A DNA stretch of 64,000 nucleotides, taken from NCBI RefSeq assembly GCF_006716305.1, contig NZ_VFOU01000004.1, forward strand, positions 273,491 to 337,490, given 5' to 3'. The position numbers and the translations under genes were made by a program. Shown here in pieces: positions 46,278-56,040 of the stretch (positions are counted from its first letter, which is position 1; every line of letters begins with the position of its first letter). The notes beneath the pieces were generated by a model. It saw only the letters and a list, made by a program, of their open reading frames with translations, searched no databases and was not told the origin of the DNA. The DNA comes from Enteractinococcus coprophilus (GTDB lineage: Bacteria; Actinomycetota; Actinomycetes; Actinomycetales; Micrococcaceae).

Positions 46278-47050
46278 TACGCGTTGCCTCCTTGAGCGCC
46301 AGCGCGGGCACCCTGTGGGGCGCCACCACGGCGACGGCGTGCACCACCACCGCGACCACCGCGGCCACCACGGCCTGATGGTGCGGCTGCTTCTTGTGCG
46401 GCCAGTTCTTTATCGGTCAGGTCGCCCTTGTAGACCCATACTTTGACGCCAATACGTCCGTAAGTGGTCTTGGCTTCGAACTGACCGAAATCGATGTTGG
46501 CGCGCAGGGTGTGCAGCGGAACACGGCCTTCGCGGTAGAACTCGGTACGGCCCATGTCGGCGCCGCCCAGACGACCGGATACCTGAATACGGATACCCTC
46601 AGCGCCTGCGCGCATGGCCGACTGGATGGAGCGACGCATTGCACGGCGGAATGCCACACGTGCGGTGAGCTGTTCGGCGACACCTTGTGCTACGAGCTGT
46701 GCATCGGTTTCTGGTTTCTTGACTTCTAGGATGTTGAGCTGAATCTGCTTGCCAGTGAGCTTTTCCAGTTCACGGCGAATGCGATCAGCTTCCGCACCAC
46801 GGCGACCGATGACAATACCCGGGCGAGCGGTGTGCACGTCTACACGGACACGGTCGCGGGTACGTTCGATCTCAACTTTGGAAATACCTGCACGTTCCAT
46901 GCCATCCTGCAGCAGGCTGCGGATCTGCACGTCTTCTTTGACGAAGTCCTTGTAGCGCTGGCCTTCGACGTTCGAGTCAGCGAACCAGCGGGATACGTGA
47001 TCTTTGGTAATGCCGAGGCGGAATCCGTGTGGGTGAATCTTCTGACCCAT
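46277..47050 (-). CDS. rpsC: Small subunit ribosomal protein S3
   Basis: A 257-residue S3 (uS3) at the mRNA entry channel. [14 protein letters not shown], the KH-domain [19 protein letters not shown] and [21 protein letters not shown] are conserved. The last 40 residues are a Gly/Arg-rich tail ([17 protein letters not shown]). The ATG follows the rplV stop with no gap. Confidence 0.98.
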   Translation of the reverse strand: MGQKIHPHGFRLGITKDHVSRWFADSNVEGQRYKDFVKEDVQIRSLLQDGMERAGISKVEIERTRDRVRVDVHTARPGIVIGRRGAEADRIRRELEKLTGKQIQLNILEVKKPETDAQLVAQGVAEQLTARVAFRRAMRRSIQSAMRAGAEGIRIQVSGRLGGADMGRTEFYREGRVPLHTLRANIDFGQFEAKTTYGRIGVKVWVYKGDLTDKELAAQEAAAPSGRGGRGGRGGGARRRRGGAPQGARAGAQGGNA

Positions 47051-47422
47051 TTAGTTGGTCCCACCTTTCTGATCTTCATCGGTCGCAACAATCATGGTGA
47101 CATGACTGGTGCGTTTTTTGATTTCGAAGGCACGGCCCTGAGCGCGCGGCTGGTAGCGCTTCATGGTTGGGCCTTCGTCAACGAAGGCTTCACTGACAAA
47201 CAGCTCTTCTTCGTTGAAGGCCAGGCCTTCGCGGTCTGCTTTTTCCCGTGCATTTGATACTGCAGAGGCGAGTACCTTGTACACCGGATCAGCTGCGCCC
47301 TGCTGGGCGAACTTCAAAATGGCCAGGGCTTCATTCGCTTGCTTACCACGAACAAGGTCGACGACGCGCCGGGCCTTCATTGGCGTAACACGCAAATAGC
47401 GTGCAATTGCCTTGGCTTCCAT
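47051..47422 (-). CDS. rplV: Large subunit ribosomal protein L22
   Basis: A 123-residue L22 (uL22) lining the exit tunnel. [22 protein letters not shown], the loop [21 protein letters not shown] and the ending [11 protein letters not shown] are canonical, with no deletion in the macrolide-related loop. Confidence 0.98.
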   Translation of the reverse strand: MEAKAIARYLRVTPMKARRVVDLVRGKQANEALAILKFAQQGAADPVYKVLASAVSNAREKADREGLAFNEEELFVSEAFVDEGPTMKRYQPRAQGRAFEIKKRTSHVTMIVATDEDQKGGTN

Positions 47423-47454
47423 TGCTTAATCCTCTCTAAGATCAGCCACCGCTA

Positions 47455-47733
47455 CTAGCGGCGGCCTTTCTGGTCGTCCTTGGAGTGGCCGCGGAAGGTA
47501 CGCGTAGGCGCGAATTCTCCCAGTTTGTGTCCGACCATGGATTCGGTAACGAACACCGGCACGTGTTTGCGACCATCATGGACTGCAATGGTGTGACCCA
47601 GCATGTCCGGGATGATCATCGAACGACGTGACCAAGTGCGGATAACGTTTTTAGTGCCCTTTTCGTTCTCAGCAAGAACCTTGAGGTACAAGTGCTGATC
47701 TACGTAGGGGCCCTTCTTCAGGCTGCGTGGCAT
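47455..47733 (-). CDS. rpsS: Small subunit ribosomal protein S19
   Basis: A 92-residue S19 (uS19). [47 protein letters not shown] and the ending [22 protein letters not shown] are diagnostic. It lies between rplB and rplV as usual. Confidence 0.98.
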   Translation of the reverse strand: MPRSLKKGPYVDQHLYLKVLAENEKGTKNVIRTWSRRSMIIPDMLGHTIAVHDGRKHVPVFVTESMVGHKLGEFAPTRTFRGHSKDDQKGRR

Positions 47734-47747
47734 AAAGAGATCAGCTC

Positions 47748-48587
47748 CTATCGATTCTTCTTGCTTTTCGGACGACGACGCACAATGTACTGGTCGCTGG
47801 CCTTGTTCGGACGGCGTGTACGGCCTTCCTTCTTACCATTCGGGTTTGAAGGGTGACGACCACCGGAGGTCTTACCTTCACCACCACCGTGTGGGTGATC
47901 CACAGGGTTCATAGCGGCACCGCGGGTCTGCGGACGAACGCCTTTCCAGCGCATACGTCCGGCTTTACCCCAGGAAATGTTGATCTGCTCGGCGTTGCCG
48001 ACTTCACCAACGGTGGCGCGGCAGCGGATGTCAACGTTGCGGATCTCGCCCGATGGCAGGCGCAGTTGTGCGTATTTGCCTTCGCGAGCAACCAACTGGA
48101 TGGATGCACCAGCGGAACGTGCCATTTTCGCACCGCCACCTGGACGCAGCTCCACAGCGTGGATCACGGTACCCAGTGGGATGTTGCGAAGTGGCAGGTT
48201 GTTGCCAGGTTTGATGTCGGCATTTGGGCCAGACTCCACCATGTCGCCCTGCTTTAGACGAGCTGGGGCGAGGATGTAGCGCTTAGCTCCATCGACGTAG
48301 TGCAACAGTGCAATGTTGGCGGTACGGTTCGGGTCGTACTCGATGTGAGCGACCTTGGCCGGTACGCCATCTTTATCGTGACGGCGGAAGTCGATCAGAC
48401 GGTACTGGCGCTTGTGTCCACCACCACGGTGACGTGATGTAATGCGTCCGAGGTTGTTACGGCCACCGGTTTTCGACAGTGGGCGCAGCAACGACTTTTC
48501 CGGCGCATTTCGGGTGATTTCTGTGAACTCGGATACCGACGAGCCGCGCTGGCCCGGGGTAACCGGTCTGTAATTACGAATTGCCAT
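47748..48587 (-). CDS. rplB: Large subunit ribosomal protein L2
   Basis: A 279-residue L2 (uL2) needed for subunit joining and peptidyl transfer. [26 protein letters not shown], and [25 protein letters not shown] with the key histidines, are intact. Confidence 0.99.
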   Translation of the reverse strand: MAIRNYRPVTPGQRGSSVSEFTEITRNAPEKSLLRPLSKTGGRNNLGRITSRHRGGGHKRQYRLIDFRRHDKDGVPAKVAHIEYDPNRTANIALLHYVDGAKRYILAPARLKQGDMVESGPNADIKPGNNLPLRNIPLGTVIHAVELRPGGGAKMARSAGASIQLVAREGKYAQLRLPSGEIRNVDIRCRATVGEVGNAEQINISWGKAGRMRWKGVRPQTRGAAMNPVDHPHGGGEGKTSGGRHPSNPNGKKEGRTRRPNKASDQYIVRRRPKSKKNR

Positions 48588-48618
48588 AGATATATTCCTC
48601 GATCAAGTGGTCTCCGAC

Positions 48619-48924
48619 CTAGAGGGCCGGACCTCCGAAGATGTCGATGGAACCTTCCTTCAGCGTGACAACCGCGCGCTTGGTAGCTTTGCGAGTGCCG
48701 TAGCCGAAACGGGTACGCTGACGCTTACCCTCACGGTTCATGGTGTTGACTGAAGCCACCTTGACATCGAAAATCGTTTCGATAGCCAGTTTGATTTCAG
48801 ATTTATTTGAGCGCGGGTCCACGAGGAAGGTGTAACGACCTTCGTCCATGTCCGCGTAGCTCTTTTCGCTCACGACGGGAGCAAAGATCACGTCGCGGGG
48901 ATTCTTCTCGATGTTAGTTGACAT
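48619..48924 (-). CDS. rplW: Large subunit ribosomal protein L23
   Basis: A 101-residue L23 (uL23), the docking site for trigger factor and [37 protein letters not shown] and [33 protein letters not shown] are canonical. Confidence 0.98.
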   Translation of the reverse strand: MSTNIEKNPRDVIFAPVVSEKSYADMDEGRYTFLVDPRSNKSEIKLAIETIFDVKVASVNTMNREGKRQRTRFGYGTRKATKRAVVTLKEGSIDIFGGPAL

Positions 48925-48935
48925 GTGGTCTCCTC

Positions 48936-49544
48936 CTACTTGGCGCTTGCAGCGGCCACGAAGGCGTCGTATGCAGGCTTGGTAAAGACCACGTCGTCAG
49001 CTTTCAATACGTCATACGTATTGAGCTGATCAGCATACAGCGTGTGAACATGCTGCAGGTTACGAGTTGACAGTGCAGCGACGTCGTCGGCGCGGTCGAT
49101 CACGACCAGGAAGTTACGACGTTCGTTCGATACTTCTGCCAGCGCGGTTTTTGCAGCTTTCGTCGACGGGGTGTCCTGATCAATCAGGGTCTCGACAACG
49201 TGGATGCGTCCGTTGCGGGCACGGTCAGACAGTGCCTGGCGCAGGGCTGCTGCAATCATTTTCTTTGGGGTGCGCTGGGAGTAGTTGCGTGATTGTGGAC
49301 CGTGAGCGATACCGCCACCGGTCATCTGTGGTTCACGAATCGAGCCCTGGCGTGCGCGGCCGGTACCTTTTTGACGAAACGGTTTGCGTCCACCGCCGGA
49401 TACTTCAGCGCGAGTCTTCGTCGCGTGAGTTCCTTGACGTGCGGCCGCAAGTTGTGCGTTGACAACTTGGTGCATGAGAGCAACGTTTGCCTCAACGTCA
49501 AAGAGTTCAGCTGGTAGATCCACCGATACTTTGTTGACAGCCAT
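48936..49544 (-). CDS. rplD: Large subunit ribosomal protein L4
   Basis: A 202-residue L4 (uL4). The tunnel loop [46 protein letters not shown] is intact. L4 represses the S10 operon in some bacteria, which makes the structured rpsJ leader (50580-50663) of interest. Starts 4 bp after rplC. Confidence 0.98.
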   Translation of the reverse strand: MAVNKVSVDLPAELFDVEANVALMHQVVNAQLAAARQGTHATKTRAEVSGGGRKPFRQKGTGRARQGSIREPQMTGGGIAHGPQSRNYSQRTPKKMIAAALRQALSDRARNGRIHVVETLIDQDTPSTKAAKTALAEVSNERRNFLVVIDRADDVAALSTRNLQHVHTLYADQLNTYDVLKADDVVFTKPAYDAFVAAASAK

Positions 49545-49548
49545 TGAA

Positions 49549-50202
49549 CTAGGCTCCCTTCACTGCATCGCGAACCAGAACAACGCGACCGCGTGGGCCA
49601 GGTACTGCACCTTTGATGAGCAGCAGGTTGTTTTCTGCATCGATACCGTGCAGAGTCAGGTTCTGAGTGGTTGTTTTGACGTTACCCATGCGGCCTGGAA
49701 GCTTCTTGCCTTTGAACACACGACCTGGGGTAGCAGCGCCACCGACCGAGCCTGGTTTACGGTGGTTCTTTTTCGCACCGTGGGAAGCAAATGAGCCACC
49801 AAAGTTGTGGCGCTTCATGGCACCGGCGAAGCCTTTACCCTTGGAGTTCGCAGTGACATCAACTTTTTGTCCTGCTTCGAACAGTTCAACGGTCAGGTCC
49901 TGGCCGAGTTCGTAGTTGGCTACGTCAGCGGTACGGATTTCGACGACGTGACGACGCGGTGTTACACCGGCTTTGTCGAAGTGTCCGACCAATGGTTTGG
50001 AGACCTTACGGGGATCGATTGCCCCGTATGCAATTTGGACAGCAGAGTAGCCATCAACTTCTTCGTTGCGAAGTTGGGTGACTACGTTAGGCTCAGCCTG
50101 AACCACAGTAACGGGAATGAGGTTGTTGTTCTCGTCCCATACCTGGGTCATGCCGAGCTTCGTGCCCAACAGTCCCTTGATATTCTTCTGGGATGTGGTC
50201 AT
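49549..50202 (-). CDS. rplC: Large subunit ribosomal protein L3
   Basis: A 217-residue L3 (uL3). [25 protein letters not shown] and the peptidyl-transferase loop [46 protein letters not shown] are canonical. It follows rpsJ by 23 bp. Confidence 0.98.
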   Translation of the reverse strand: MTTSQKNIKGLLGTKLGMTQVWDENNNLIPVTVVQAEPNVVTQLRNEEVDGYSAVQIAYGAIDPRKVSKPLVGHFDKAGVTPRRHVVEIRTADVANYELGQDLTVELFEAGQKVDVTANSKGKGFAGAMKRHNFGGSFASHGAKKNHRKPGSVGGAATPGRVFKGKKLPGRMGNVKTTTQNLTLHGIDAENNLLLIKGAVPGPRGRVVLVRDAVKGA

Positions 50203-50225
50203 AGTTCTCTCAGCACCTCCCTAGC

Positions 50226-50534
50226 TTAGAGTTTGATTTCAATGTTGACGTCCGCTGGCAGATCAAGACGCATCAGCGAGTCAACAGCCTTAGGAGTCGG
50301 GTCTACGATGTCGATAAGACGTTTGTGAGTACGCATTTCAAAGTGCTCACGGCTGTCTTTGTATTTGTGCGGAGAACGGATCACGGCGAACACATTCTTC
50401 TCGGTAGGTAGTGGAACCGGGCCAACTACCTGTGCGCCTGCGCGTGTGACCGTGTCAACGATCTTCCGCGCTGAAGTGTCGATCACTTCGTGATCATACG
50501 ACTTCAGCCGGATGCGGATTTTTTGTCCCGCCAT
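50226..50534 (-). CDS. rpsJ: Small subunit ribosomal protein S10
   Basis: A 102-residue S10 (uS10), also the NusG/NusB partner in antitermination. [22 protein letters not shown] and [36 protein letters not shown] are diagnostic. It heads the S10 operon, with GAGG 9-10 nt upstream and a long structured leader. Confidence 0.98.
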   Translation of the reverse strand: MAGQKIRIRLKSYDHEVIDTSARKIVDTVTRAGAQVVGPVPLPTEKNVFAVIRSPHKYKDSREHFEMRTHKRLIDIVDPTPKAVDSLMRLDLPADVNIEIKL

Positions 50535-50579
50535 GGCGTCTGCCTCATTTCCGTACTAGTTGAGTACCTGTCCCTGTGT

Positions 50580-50663
50580 ACATGCGCCGCAGCCGAAGCT
50601 GGCGCATGTGTTATTTTCGCTCACATAACCGAATCCGTCATACGGGTTCCTCGACTATGTGAG
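50580..50663 (-). promoter_or_regulatory. Tandem stem-loops in the S10-operon leader
   Basis: The distal hairpin pairs CTCACATA (50620-50627) with TATGTGAG (50656-50663), with an inner AACC/GGTT pairing. The proximal hairpin pairs ACATGCGCC with GGCGCATGT (50580-50609) and is capped by AGC-TTCG-GCT, a UUCG tetraloop in RNA. The proximal one ends 45 nt before the rpsJ start codon. The pair is placed where S10 leaders of other phyla bind L4. Confidence 0.55.
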
Positions 50664-50793
50664 ATCATCAAGTTTTTTTTACTCGCCAGACTGCGCTTTA
50701 GGAACAATCTGGGAATTTGATGTGCGCTCTTGTGTAGGTGTCATTAGGTCGAAAATCCGTCCTAAGGGCACAGTTGTTTTGAGCAACCTGTCT

Positions 50794-50823
50794 ATTATGA
50801 CAGAAAAGCAGCCGCAATGCGAA
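50794..50823 (-). promoter_or_regulatory. Candidate promoter of the S10 operon
   Basis: On the minus strand TTCGCA (50818-50823) and CATAAT (50794-50799) are 18 bp apart. The -10 lies within a small palindrome CTGTC-ATAATA-GACAG. The -35 is weak, so this is tentative. Confidence 0.35.
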
Positions 50824-50945
50824 TCGAACGGTTGGCAATGCTTGACTACTTCAATACCGATCTCGTATCTCGTATCTCGTTTATCGTAGCAAGCTTTGCT
50901 TGCCGGTGCCGCTTAATCGCAGGTGCGAAGGCAATTAGAAACACA

Positions 50946-50970
50946 AAACCCCCGCCCAAGGCGGGGGTTT
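50946..50970 (-). terminator. tuf terminator
   Basis: AAACCCCCGCC (50946-50956) and GGCGGGGGTTT (50960-50970) form an 11-bp stem with a 3-nt loop. On the minus strand it is followed by TTTTGTGTTT. It closes the rpsL-rpsG-fusA-tuf unit. Confidence 0.9.
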
Positions 50971-51015
50971 CATGTGCACCTAGCGGATCGCTAGGGTTGC
51001 AAAGGTAAGTTGAAC

Positions 51016-52206
51016 TTACGCAATGATCTTGGTTACACGACCGGAACCAACGGTACGTCCACCTTCACGGATAGCAAAGCCGAGGCCTTCTTCCATAGCG
51101 ATAGGCTGGATCAGTTCGACGGTCATTTCGGTGGTGTCACCTGGCATGACCATTTCGGTACCTTCTGGCAGGGTGATGACACCGGTTACGTCAGTGGTAC
51201 GGAAGTAGAACTGTGGACGGTAGTTCGAGTAGAACGGGTTGTGACGGCCACCTTCGTCCTTGGACAGAATGTAGACGTTGGCCTCGAACTGGGTGTGCGG
51301 GGTGATCGAACCAGGTGCAACAACAACCTGACCACGTTCGACGTCTTCACGACGCAGACCGCGCAGCAGCAGACCACAGTTTTCGCCTGCCCATGCTTCG
51401 TCGAGCTGTTTGTGGAACATCTCGATCCCGGTGACGGTGGTCTTCTGGGATTCACGGATACCAACGATTTCAACTTCGGAGTTGATTGCCAGGGTACCGC
51501 GCTCCGCACGACCGGTTACAACAGTACCGCGACCGGTAATGGTGAAGACGTCTTCAATCGGCATCAGGAATGGCTTGTCGCGGTCACGAACTGGTTCTGG
51601 GATGTATTCATCCACAGCGTCCATGAGGTCCTCAACAGCTTTGACCCATTTCTCTTCGCCTTCGATAGCTTTCAGAGCGGAGACGCGGATAACTGGAGCG
51701 TTGTCGCCGTCGAAGTCCTGGGAGGACAGCAGTTCGCGAACTTCCATTTCAACCAGTTCCAGCAGGTCTTCGTCGTCGACCATGTCGGATTTGTTGAGTG
51801 CAACCAGCAGGGTTGGAACGCCAACCTGCTTGGCCAGCAGAACGTGTTCACGGGTCTGAGCCATTGGGCCGTCAGTAGCAGCAACAACGAGGATTGCGCC
51901 GTCCATCTGAGCAGCACCGGTAATCATGTTCTTGATGTAGTCGGCGTGGCCTGGGGCGTCGACGTGTGCGTAGTGACGCTTTTCGGTTTCGTACTCAACG
52001 TGGGAAACGTTGATAGTAATACCGCGCTGGCGCTCTTCAGGAGCACCATCGATATCGGCGTAGTCGCGCTGTTCGTTGTATTCCGGGTACTTATCGGCGA
52101 GTACCTTGGAGATCGCAGCGGTGAGGGTGGTTTTACCGTGGTCAACGTGACCGATGGTACCGATGTTAATGTGCGGCTTTGTCCGCTCGAACTTTGCCTT
52201 CGACAC
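51016..52206 (-). CDS. tuf: Translation elongation factor Tu
   Basis: A 396-residue GTPase delivering aminoacyl-tRNA to the ribosome. G1 GHVDHGKT (residues 19-26), switch RGITIN, G3 DAPGHADY with the catalytic histidine, G4 NKSDMVD, then the two beta-barrel domains ending [13 protein letters not shown] start with AGGAGGA 4 nt upstream. The long frame antisense to it is a composition artefact. Confidence 0.99.
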   Translation of the reverse strand: MSKAKFERTKPHINIGTIGHVDHGKTTLTAAISKVLADKYPEYNEQRDYADIDGAPEERQRGITINVSHVEYETEKRHYAHVDAPGHADYIKNMITGAAQMDGAILVVAATDGPMAQTREHVLLAKQVGVPTLLVALNKSDMVDDEDLLELVEMEVRELLSSQDFDGDNAPVIRVSALKAIEGEEKWVKAVEDLMDAVDEYIPEPVRDRDKPFLMPIEDVFTITGRGTVVTGRAERGTLAINSEVEIVGIRESQKTTVTGIEMFHKQLDEAWAGENCGLLLRGLRREDVERGQVVVAPGSITPHTQFEANVYILSKDEGGRHNPFYSNYRPQFYFRTTDVTGVITLPEGTEMVMPGDTTEMTVELIQPIAMEEGLGFAIREGGRTVGSGRVTKIIA

Positions 52207-52415
52207 AGATTCCTCCTAGAACTGTTCGACTGGAGAAGGACATGCAGCCGCTTGTGGCGGTCTGACTTTGGTCCAGTCTACGTCAGATGTTGTTATTACT
52301 AGTTTCCCCGGTGGTTAGGACCGGTCCGTCGATTGCTAAACAACCTCGGCCGCCTGCGCGGACCGGACCCTAGTCCTGTACCAAACGTTGTGTTCGGGGC
52401 GACACACCGTCTGGC

Positions 52416-52449
52416 TGGTGGTGGGCTTGGCGGGCCAAACCCACCACCA
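52416..52449. terminator. Hairpin between fusA and tuf
   Basis: TGGTGGTGGG (52416-52425) pairs with CCCACCACCA (52440-52449), with an inner TTGG/CCAA. On the minus strand, the direction of transcription, no T-run follows, so it may attenuate rather than stop transcription into tuf, or protect the fusA mRNA end. Confidence 0.45.
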
Positions 52450-52476
52450 AAAATCTAGCCAGCTAATAAGTCTAAA

Positions 52477-54594
52477 TTATTGGCCGGAGTGTTTCTGAAT
52501 AATTTCTTCAGAAACAGCAGATGGTACTTCACCGTATGAATCGAAGGTCATGGTGTAGACGGCGCGACCCTGAGTACGGGAACGCAGGTCACCGATGTAA
52601 CCAAACATTTCGGACAGTGGGACTTTCGCCTTAACGACTTTGACACCTGCTGCATCGTCCATCGATTCGATGGTACCGCGGCGGGAGTTCAGGTCACCAA
52701 TGACATCGCCCATGTACTCTTCTGGGGTACGCACTTCAACGGACATAATCGGTTCAAGCAGAACCGGTTTTGCGCGTTTGATACCTTCTTTGAAGACCTG
52801 GGAGCCGGCAAGTTTGAACGCCATTTCCGAGGAGTCGACGTCGTGGTATGCGCCGTCTTCCAGAGTAGCTTTGACGCCAACCATTGGGTAGCCAGCCAAG
52901 ACACCAAACTGCATGGCTTCCTGGATGCCCTGGTCGACCGACGGGATGTATTCACGAGGAATACGTCCACCGGTGACGGCGTTTTTGAATTCGTAAATTT
53001 CGCCATCTTCGGTATCCAGTGGTTCGAAGGTCACAACGACCTTCGCGAACTGACCGGACCCACCGGTTTGTTTCTTGTGGGTGAAGTCGACGGACTCGAC
53101 CTTCTGGCGAATGGTCTCGCGGTAGGAAACCTGTGGCTTACCCACGGTAGCTTCAACCTTGAATTCGCGCTTCATGCGGTCGACCAGCACGTCGAGGTGC
53201 AGTTCGCCCATGCCGCCGATTTCGGTCTGGCCGGTTTCTTCGTTTTGAGACACGGTGAAGGTTGGGTCTTCTGCCGACAGGCGCTGAATAGCGGTCGACA
53301 GCTTTTCCTGGTCACCCTTGGAGTTTGGCTCGATTGCAACCGAGATCACTGGTTCTGGGAATTCCATGGATTCCAGGATGATCGGAGCTTCTTTAGCCGA
53401 CAGGCTGTCACCGGTCGTGGTGTCTTTGAGACCCACAACAGCGTAGATGTGACCCGCCTGTGCTTCATCAACAGGGTTTTCCTTGTTGGCGTGCATCTGG
53501 AACAGACGGGAGACACGTTCCTGTTTGCCCTTGGTCGCGTTCAGGACGGTATCGCCGGCCGAGATTTTACCCGAGTACACACGGATATAGGTCAGGGTAC
53601 CGAAGAAGGGGTGAGCCGCGATCTTGAATGCAAGCGCAGAGAATGGTTCCTGCAGGCTTGGCTTGCGGGTCAGTTCTTCTTCTGGGTCCTTCATGGAAGT
53701 ACCGGTCACAGACTCGACATCCAATGGGGAGGGCAGGTAGTCAATGACAGCGTCAATGATTGGCTGGACACCGCGGTTTTTGAAAGCAGAGCCACAGAAG
53801 ACCGGGTAGGCTTCGTCAGCGATTGTCAGCGCGCGAACGCCTGCCTTGATTTCTTCGTTGGTGAGCTCTTCGCCGTCCAGGTACTTCATCATCAGTTCTT
53901 CCGATGATTCGGCAATGGACTCAACCAGCTCGTTGCGGTACTCTTCAGCGCGTTCTTGGAGTTCTGCAGGAATGTCCTGAATTTCGTAGCTAGCACCAAG
54001 GGCAGTGTCACCTTTGGCATCTTCTGGCCACACGAAAGCTTTCATGGTGACGAGGTCTACGACACCGATGAAGTCGCTTTCAGCGCCAATTGGCAGCTGC
54101 ATAACCAGCGGCTTGGCACCCAGGCGAGACTTGATGGTTTCGACGGTGTTGTAGAAATCTGCACCGAGCTTATCCATCTTGTTGACGAAGCAAATACGAG
54201 GTACACCGTATTTGTCAGCTTGACGCCATACGGTCTCGGACTGTGGTTCTACGCCTTCTTTAGCGTCGAATACAGCAACTGCACCGTCGAGGACACGCAG
54301 GGAGCGTTCTACTTCAACAGTGAAGTCAACGTGACCTGGGGTGTCGATGACGTTAATCTGATTACCGTGCCAGAAGCTGGTAACAGCAGCGGAGGTAATG
54401 GTGATACCGCGCTCTTTTTCCTGCTCCATCCAGTCGGTGGTTGAAGCGCCGTCGTGGGTTTCACCCAGTTTGTGGCTTACACCGGTGTAGAAGAGGATAC
54501 GCTCGGTCGTGGTGGTTTTACCGGCGTCAATGTGAGCCATGATGCCGATGTTACGTACTTTTGTGAGGTCGGTAAGCACTTCTTGTTGTGCCAC
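52477..54594 (-). CDS. fusA: Translation elongation factor G
   Basis: A 705-residue translocation GTPase. G1 AHIDAGKTT, switch [11 protein letters not shown]3 DTPGHVDF, G4 NKMDKLG, then domains II-V with [16 protein letters not shown] and the C-terminal [21 protein letters not shown]. The open frame extends to 54651, but GTG 54592-54594 has AAGGGAG at good spacing and gives [21 protein letters not shown], the normal start. Confidence 0.98.
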   Translation of the reverse strand: MAQQEVLTDLTKVRNIGIMAHIDAGKTTTTERILFYTGVSHKLGETHDGASTTDWMEQEKERGITITSAAVTSFWHGNQINVIDTPGHVDFTVEVERSLRVLDGAVAVFDAKEGVEPQSETVWRQADKYGVPRICFVNKMDKLGADFYNTVETIKSRLGAKPLVMQLPIGAESDFIGVVDLVTMKAFVWPEDAKGDTALGASYEIQDIPAELQERAEEYRNELVESIAESSEELMMKYLDGEELTNEEIKAGVRALTIADEAYPVFCGSAFKNRGVQPIIDAVIDYLPSPLDVESVTGTSMKDPEEELTRKPSLQEPFSALAFKIAAHPFFGTLTYIRVYSGKISAGDTVLNATKGKQERVSRLFQMHANKENPVDEAQAGHIYAVVGLKDTTTGDSLSAKEAPIILESMEFPEPVISVAIEPNSKGDQEKLSTAIQRLSAEDPTFTVSQNEETGQTEIGGMGELHLDVLVDRMKREFKVEATVGKPQVSYRETIRQKVESVDFTHKKQTGGSGQFAKVVVTFEPLDTEDGEIYEFKNAVTGGRIPREYIPSVDQGIQEAMQFGVLAGYPMVGVKATLEDGAYHDVDSSEMAFKLAGSQVFKEGIKRAKPVLLEPIMSVEVRTPEEYMGDVIGDLNSRRGTIESMDDAAGVKVVKAKVPLSEMFGYIGDLRSRTQGRAVYTMTFDSYGEVPSAVSEEIIQKHSGQ

Positions 54595-54684
54595 AGGTTC
54601 TCCCTTGATTGTTGCCTGGTTCCGTGAGCCACAGACTCCTGGGTGAGGCAACGGCTCGGATCGAGTACTGAGTTGGTGTTTGGT

Positions 54685-55155
54685 TTACCAGCGGTAGTGG
54701 GCAAACGCCTTGTTAGCTTCGGCCATCTTGTGCACGTCCTCACGACGTTTTACAGCTGCACCCAGCCCGTTGGAAGCATCCAGAATTTCATTCGTCAGAC
54801 GCTCAGTCATCGATTTTTCGCGGCGTGCCTTCGAGAAGGTAACCAGCCAGCGAAGTGCGAGAGCGGTAGCACGACCAGGCTTGACCTCGACAGGTACCTG
54901 GTAGGTGGCGCCACCTACACGACGTGAGCGGACTTCAAGTGCGGGACGAACGTTATCCAGAGCTTTCTTGAGCGTAGCTACTGGATCGTCGCCACCTTTT
55001 TCACGAGTACCGGCGAGGGCACCGTAAACGATACGTTCGGCGGTTGACTTTTTACCATCAACCAAAACTTTGTTAATCAACTGGGTGACCAAGGACGAAC
55101 TGTAAACAGGGTCAACTACCAGTGGGCGCTTGGGCGCAGGACCTTTACGTGGCAT
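54685..55155 (-). CDS. rpsG: Small subunit ribosomal protein S7
   Basis: A 156-residue S7 (uS7), assembly initiator of the 30S head. [35 protein letters not shown] and the ending [12 protein letters not shown] are canonical. It follows rpsL by 3 bp. Confidence 0.98.
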   Translation of the reverse strand: MPRKGPAPKRPLVVDPVYSSSLVTQLINKVLVDGKKSTAERIVYGALAGTREKGGDDPVATLKKALDNVRPALEVRSRRVGGATYQVPVEVKPGRATALALRWLVTFSKARREKSMTERLTNEILDASNGLGAAVKRREDVHKMAEANKAFAHYRW

Positions 55156-55158
55156 GGT

Positions 55159-55530
55159 TTACTTCTCCTTCTTAGCGCCGTAACGGCTACGAGCTTGACG
55201 GCGATCTTTGACACCCTGAGTGTCCAGAGCACCGCGAACAATCTTGTAGCGGACACCTGGAAGGTCTTTCACGCCACCGCCACGAACGAGCACGATGGAG
55301 TGCTCCTGGAGGTTGTGGCCTTCACCTGGAATGTAGGCTGTAACTTCGATACCACCGGCCAGGCGGACACGTGCGACTTTACGCAGCGCGGAGTTTGGTT
55401 TCTTAGGGGTGGTGGTGTAAACACGGGTGCAGACACCACGGCGCATTGGGCGCGCGTCAAGCGCAGGCGCACCAACACGCTTAGATTTTGGCGTGCGGCC
55501 CTTGCGGACCAGCTGCTGAATTGTTGGCAA
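55159..55530 (-). CDS. rpsL: Small subunit ribosomal protein S12
   Basis: A 123-residue S12 (uS12) at the decoding centre. The frame is open to 55671, but the conserved N-terminus [11 protein letters not shown] begins right after a TTG at 55528-55530. GGAG lies 6 nt upstream, so TTG is the start. Lys43 (TPKKPNSAL) and Lys88 (GGVKDLPG) are wild type, the positions altered in streptomycin-resistant mutants of other bacteria. First gene of the str operon. Confidence 0.98.
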   Translation of the reverse strand: MPTIQQLVRKGRTPKSKRVGAPALDARPMRRGVCTRVYTTTPKKPNSALRKVARVRLAGGIEVTAYIPGEGHNLQEHSIVLVRGGGVKDLPGVRYKIVRGALDTQGVKDRRQARSRYGAKKEK

Positions 55531-56040
55531 AATATTCTCCGTATGATTTATCTTCTTTCGGACGGTCCGAGGCGGGATGAAGCGCATCGGATCGAAAGAA
55601 AGCTTGGTCGTTTTTCGACGTCTGAGGCTATTCGACTTTAGACGTGCAAAAAGGTGGCATTTGTTGCGCAAGTTCCCCGCAACCCGGACAGAGTCCTACT
55701 GCCACTTTGAAACAATCGTTCTCAGTGTACCAGGTTCGGTCACATTGCCACAATTTGGCCAAGGAGTAGGGTTTGATCACTTTGCAGATGCGTAATGGCA
55801 GATATGAGCCTAGGTGACCGCTCGATCTCCATGCCATCGAGCATGCTGAAGATCAACTGTCGCTCGTTCAAAACCAACACTACAGCGGTCACCTCGGCGA
55901 ACACACGCCTTGTGACAGCGGTAGGACGAAGCATTGACACTTGTGGGGGCCGGTGACCTCTGCTGTCAGACGCAGGGGCTTCGGTCCCGACAGAAGAAGC
56001 GAAGGTATGCCGCAAGCACAACGCGGCCTCACACCATCAT
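55531..56040. other. 510-bp region between the ATP-grasp gene and rpsL
   Basis: It must contain the str-operon promoter and the 3' end of the ATP-grasp transcript. The ribosome-binding site of rpsL is at 55537-55540. An 11-bp perfect inverted repeat spans 55812-55894. A leftward 93-codon frame (55740-56021) is open but resembles nothing, overlaps the repeat and has no clear ribosome-binding site, so I do not call it a gene. Confidence 0.5.
55812..55894. repeat. Widely spaced 11-bp inverted repeat
   Basis: AGGTGACCGCT (55812-55822) and AGCGGTCACCT (55884-55894) are perfectly complementary and 61 bp apart. Between them CTCGAT/ATCGAG forms an alternative inner hairpin that shares 2 nt with the outer arm, so the two folds compete. 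Confidence 0.5.

Larger units (their letters stand above)
50535..50945. other. Control region between tuf terminator and rpsJ
   Basis: Non-coding. Reading leftward it holds a candidate promoter (50794-50823), a stretch of eight A residues on the minus strand (50673-50680) and two stem-loops (50620-50663 and 50580-50609) before rpsJ. The short open frames here have no family resemblance. Confidence 0.55.

Noticed and set aside
51010..52302. 430-codon rightward open frame over tuf
   Set aside because: It is the exact antisense of tuf, a strongly conserved gene with biased codons that leave the opposite strand open. The protein is rich in Phe/Val/Asn/Asp and resembles no family.
52843..53907. 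354-codon rightward open frame over fusA
   Set aside because: Antisense shadow of fusA with the same artefact composition and no ribosome-binding site.
55740..56021. 93-codon leftward frame between the ATP-grasp gene and rpsL
   Set aside because: No recognisable domain or convincing ribosome-binding site, and it crosses the inverted repeat at 55812-55894. I treat the stretch as non-coding, but a conserved homologue would change this.
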